Assembly (NCBI GenBank): GCA_019240375.1
Contig: JAFAYN010000537.1
Span: 1 to 15,506, forward strand
Length of the DNA: 15,506 nt
From: Gemmatimonadota bacterium
Lineage (GTDB): Bacteria > Gemmatimonadota > Gemmatimonadetes > Longimicrobiales > Longimicrobiaceae
Reading direction: 5' to 3'
Position 1 is the first letter of the stretch. Every line of letters begins with the position of its first letter. Below the pieces are notes generated by a model, which made no database searches, was not told the DNA's origin, and saw nothing but the letters and a program-made list of their open reading frames with translations. Shown here piece by piece: positions 13,184-15,506 of this stretch. Position numbers and translations under genes: made by a program.

Positions 13184-14514
13184 ATCCGGATCCCGTGCCG
13201 CGGGCGGAGGGTGATCTGCGGGAGGGTTTCCACCGGGTGCCCCGGCACCAGCCGCAGCCGCCACCGCTGCGCGAACACCGCCAGCAGCAGGATCCCCTCC
13301 ATCCAGGCGAACCCCTCCCCGATGCACTTGCGCGGCCCCCCGCCGAAGGGGAAGTAGGCGAAGCGCGGGAGCGCGGCCTCGGTCTCCGGGGTCCAGCGCG
13401 CCGGGTCGAAGCGGAGCGGGTCGGACCACCAGCGCGGGTCGCGCTGCGTCACCCAGGGGCTCATCAGCACGATCGACCCCTTCGGGGCCCGGTAGCCGCC
13501 GATCTCCACGTCTTGCAGCGGCTCGCGCCCCAGCACCCACGCCGGGGGGAAGACGCGCATCGACTCGGCCAGCACGGCGCGGGTGTACGGGAGCGCGGAC
13601 AGGTCGTCGGCCGTGGGGAGCCGCCCGCCGAGCACCCGGTCCACCTCGGCGTGCAGCGCGGCCTCGGCCTCGGGGTGGCGGGCCAGGAGGTACCAGCTCC
13701 ACGACAGGGCGTTGGCGGTGGTCTCGTGCCCGGCCAGGAAGATGGTCAGCGCCTCGTCGCGGAGCTGCAGGTCGCTCATCCCGCCCCCGTCCCCCTCGGT
13801 GTCCTGCGCCAGGAGGAGCATGGTCAGCAGGTCGCCCCGGTCCACCCCGCTCCGCCGCCGCTCCGCGATCATCCGGTAGATGGTGGCGTCCAGCCGCGCC
13901 CGCGCGCGGCGCATCCGCCGCGTCCCCGGGGTGGGGAGCCGGTCGAGCAGCGGCCCCAGCGGGTTGACCAGCCGGTCGAAGAGGCCGATGGCGTCGGTGA
14001 GTGCGGCGGAGATCTCCTCCGCCTCCCCCGCCACGTCGGCGCCGAAGAGCGTCGTCCCGGCGATGGACAGCGTCAGCCGGGTCATCTCCCGCGCCACGTC
14101 GACCTCCCCGCCGGGACGCCACCCCTCCGCCACGCGCTCCGCGTACGTGGCCATCACGCTCCCGTAGCCGGCGATCCGCTCCCGGTGGAAGGCGGGCTGC
14201 GCCAGGCGCCGCTGCCGCAGGTGCAGGGGCTCCTCACTGGTCAGCAGCCCCTCGCCCAGGAGGACGCGGGCGCGCTGCAGCGCGTAGCTCTTGATGAACT
14301 CGCGGTGGCGCGCCACCAGCACCTCCCGGATCAGCTCCGGGTCGGAGAGCAGCATCACCCGCCGAGGCCCGAAGCGGAGCGCGGCCACATCGCCGAAGCC
14401 GCGCGCGGCGCGCTCCAGCATGCCCAGGGGGTCGCGCCGGAAGGCGAGAAGGTGACCGCCCGGAACGCGGGTGCGCGGTCCGGGCGGGAGGGGGGGTGCC
14501 AGGGGTGTGCTCAC
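13159..14514 (-). CDS. Cytochrome P450
   Basis: This is a 451-aa soluble-looking P450 with all hallmark motifs: I-helix AGHETT (261-266), K-helix ESMR (317-320) and the PERF-like FDPARW (369-374). The heme loop FPFGGGPRKCIGEGFA (389-404) has Cys397 as thiolate ligand. There is no N-terminal membrane anchor, only a Pro-rich start. The length and motifs resemble bacterial P450s of the fatty-acid or hydroxylase-like, eukaryote-like class; the substrate cannot be told. Start GTG 14514 lies 13 bp after the lepB stop on the same strand, with AGGG about 8 nt upstream, so the gene is probably co-transcribed with lepB. No ferredoxin or reductase gene is in the window. Confidence 0.94.
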   Translation of the reverse strand: MSTPLAPPLPPGPRTRVPGGHLLAFRRDPLGMLERAARGFGDVAALRFGPRRVMLLSDPELIREVLVARHREFIKSYALQRARVLLGEGLLTSEEPLHLRQRRLAQPAFHRERIAGYGSVMATYAERVAEGWRPGGEVDVAREMTRLTLSIAGTTLFGADVAGEAEEISAALTDAIGLFDRLVNPLGPLLDRLPTPGTRRMRRARARLDATIYRMIAERRRSGVDRGDLLTMLLLAQDTEGDGGGMSDLQLRDEALTIFLAGHETTANALSWSWYLLARHPEAEAALHAEVDRVLGGRLPTADDLSALPYTRAVLAESMRVFPPAWVLGREPLQDVEIGGYRAPKGSIVLMSPWVTQRDPRWWSDPLRFDPARWTPETEAALPRFAYFPFGGGPRKCIGEGFAWMEGILLLAVFAQRWRLRLVPGHPVETLPQITLRPRHGIRMVAERRGG

Positions 14515-14527
14515 CGCGCGGCCCTGT

Positions 14528-15328
14528 TCAGTGGATCACGCTCCCGATCCGCCCCCAGCGCGCGGCGGTGACCAGGCGCGGGAAGGGCCGGTCCAGCTCC
14601 GGGTCGTACGAGTAGTAGATGAACATCGGCTTCCCGTAGATCACGTCGCGCGGGATGAAGCCCATGAAGCGCGAGTCCAGCGATTCGTCCCGGTTGTCGC
14701 CCATCAGCCAGTAGCTCCCCCGGGGGACCACCAGCGGCCCCCAGTTGTCGCGCGTGGGGCGGTAGGTGTCGCGGTTCACCGAGGGGAGGAGCGCCGGCAC
14801 CTGGTTGTGGTAGCCGTAGCGCGCCGGGTCTATCTCCGGCGGGAGGAGCGAGGCGTTCCCCGTCCCGGTGTAGGCGATCGGCTCGTCCGGGGCCGACGGG
14901 GCCACCGTGTACGGCTCGCTCAGCGCCTTCCCGTTGCGGAACACCACTCCGCCCTTCATCTGCAGCGTGTCCCCCGGCTGGCCGATCACCCGCTTCACCA
15001 CGTCGATCACCGGGTGGTTGTAGGTGGGGCGGAAGACCACGATGTCGCCGTGCCTCGGCTCGCGGAACCCGGGGAGGCGCTTGTCGGTGAAGGGGATGTG
15101 CGGGCCGTAGATGGCGTTGTTCGCCATCAGGTAGTCCCCCACCAGCAGGGTGTTCTCCATGCTCCGGGAAGGGATGGAAAAGGCCTGCACCAGGAAGGTG
15201 CGGATGATCAGGAACAGGACGACGGCGACGCCGAGGGACTTGATCCACTCCCACGTCTCGCTGCGTGCGTCCTTGCGGGCCGGCTCGGAGCGGGCCCGTC
15301 CGGGGCGCGCGGTCTGGGATGTTGCCAC
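14528..15328 (-). CDS. lepB: Signal peptidase I
   Basis: This is the serine/lysine-dyad leader peptidase that cuts signal peptides at the outer face of the inner membrane. It has one N-terminal TM (about 31-50 from the GTG start) followed directly by the catalytic box SIPSRSMENTL with nucleophile Ser56. The general base is Lys112 in VVKRVIGQPGDTL, and the GDNRDESLDSRFMGFIP box is near the C-terminus. The likely start is GTG 15328 (266 aa). A TTG at 15397 would give 289 aa, but that TTG overlaps a possible promoter (TTGTGC, 18-nt spacer, TATTCT), which favours the shorter form. Neither start has a strong ribosome binding site. The P450 follows closely. Confidence 0.93.
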   Translation of the reverse strand: MATSQTARPGRARSEPARKDARSETWEWIKSLGVAVVLFLIIRTFLVQAFSIPSRSMENTLLVGDYLMANNAIYGPHIPFTDKRLPGFREPRHGDIVVFRPTYNHPVIDVVKRVIGQPGDTLQMKGGVVFRNGKALSEPYTVAPSAPDEPIAYTGTGNASLLPPEIDPARYGYHNQVPALLPSVNRDTYRPTRDNWGPLVVPRGSYWLMGDNRDESLDSRFMGFIPRDVIYGKPMFIYYSYDPELDRPFPRLVTAARWGRIGSVIH

Positions 15329-15367
15329 GTTGCTGGATGTTGCGGGGAGCGGAATTCGGAGGACACA

Positions 15368-15397
15368 AGAATACCCCCGGGGAGGGAGGTCGCACAA
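15368..15397 (-). promoter_or_regulatory. Candidate lepB promoter
   Basis: On the minus strand, TTGTGC (15397-15392) and TATTCT (15373-15368) are separated by an 18-nt spacer. Transcription would start around 15361, leaving a short leader before GTG 15328. It is an eye-based call; the sequence also lies in frame within the longer lepB reading frame. Confidence 0.35.
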
Positions 15398-15440
15398 CGC
15401 CCGTCCCGCTGCGTAAGTACGCTGCGCCCGGGGGAAGGTT

Positions 15441-15506
15441 TCACCCCGGCGCGTCGAGGGGATCCTCCCCCATCGCGCCGAGGAAGGCGATCTCGCCCAG
15501 CGGCTT
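15441..15506 (-). CDS. C-terminal end of an unidentified gene (partial)
   Basis: The minus strand from the window edge reads 21 codons, KPLGEIAFLGAMGEDPLDAPG, then TGA (15443-15441). Codon use (G/C in most third positions) is like that of the neighbouring genes. The gene begins outside the window, in the same orientation as lepB and 112 nt upstream of the GTG start. The fragment is too short to assign to a family. Confidence 0.45.
   Translation of the reverse strand, partial: KPLGEIAFLGAMGEDPLDAPG

Overview
This is a very GC-rich, densely packed chromosomal segment. The strong G/C preference at third codon positions makes long spurious antisense reading frames common. There are no tRNA or rRNA genes, insertion sequences or CRISPR repeats that I can see. 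The gene content (H-NOX next to a chemoreceptor, arsenosugar-biosynthesis genes, a bacterial SET protein, the style of the signal peptidase) and the base composition suggest an environmental Gram-negative bacterium such as Gemmatimonadota/Longimicrobiaceae. That placement is an inference and cannot be proven from the window.

Left block (1-4372, + strand): a stand-alone H-NOX heme sensor, then an 8-TM methyl-accepting chemotaxis-type receptor. The receptor overlaps by 4 nt a TVP38/TMEM64 membrane protein, which in turn overlaps by 4 nt a DUF1499 membrane protein. The block ends at two tandem hairpins, the second a 12-bp perfect stem with a T-run (terminator).

Arsenosugar block (4460-6833, + strand): an AhpD/CMD-fold peroxidase-like protein, the radical SAM protein ArsS (5'-deoxyadenosyl transfer to methylated arsenic), an exported PAP2-type phosphatase overlapping arsS by 4 nt, and a small AbrB-type protein. 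Convergent to these is a SET-domain protein-lysine methyltransferase with a post-SET zinc motif.

Middle (7305-9332): an exported alpha/beta-hydrolase (+) overlaps the 3' end of a second, cytosolic alpha/beta-hydrolase (-). Promoter-like sequences decide the start of each.

Second arsenosugar block (9333-11845): a TANGO2/NRDE protein overlaps by 4 nt a TIGR04283-type glycosyltransferase (+). Facing it is a degenerate GGDEF protein followed by a TIGR04282/DUF2064 protein that seems to start at CTG in a CTGA overlap (-). With ArsS and the peroxidase-like protein, these account for much of the arsenosugar gene set usually seen together. An ArsM arsenite methyltransferase and a nucleosidase/phosphorylase are not in the window.

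Right end (11931-15506): a DUF486 membrane protein (-), a membrane-anchored HD-GYP phosphodiesterase (+), a GC-rich convergent hairpin, then on the minus strand a cytochrome P450 13 bp downstream of signal peptidase I, and the last 21 codons of an unidentified gene at the edge.
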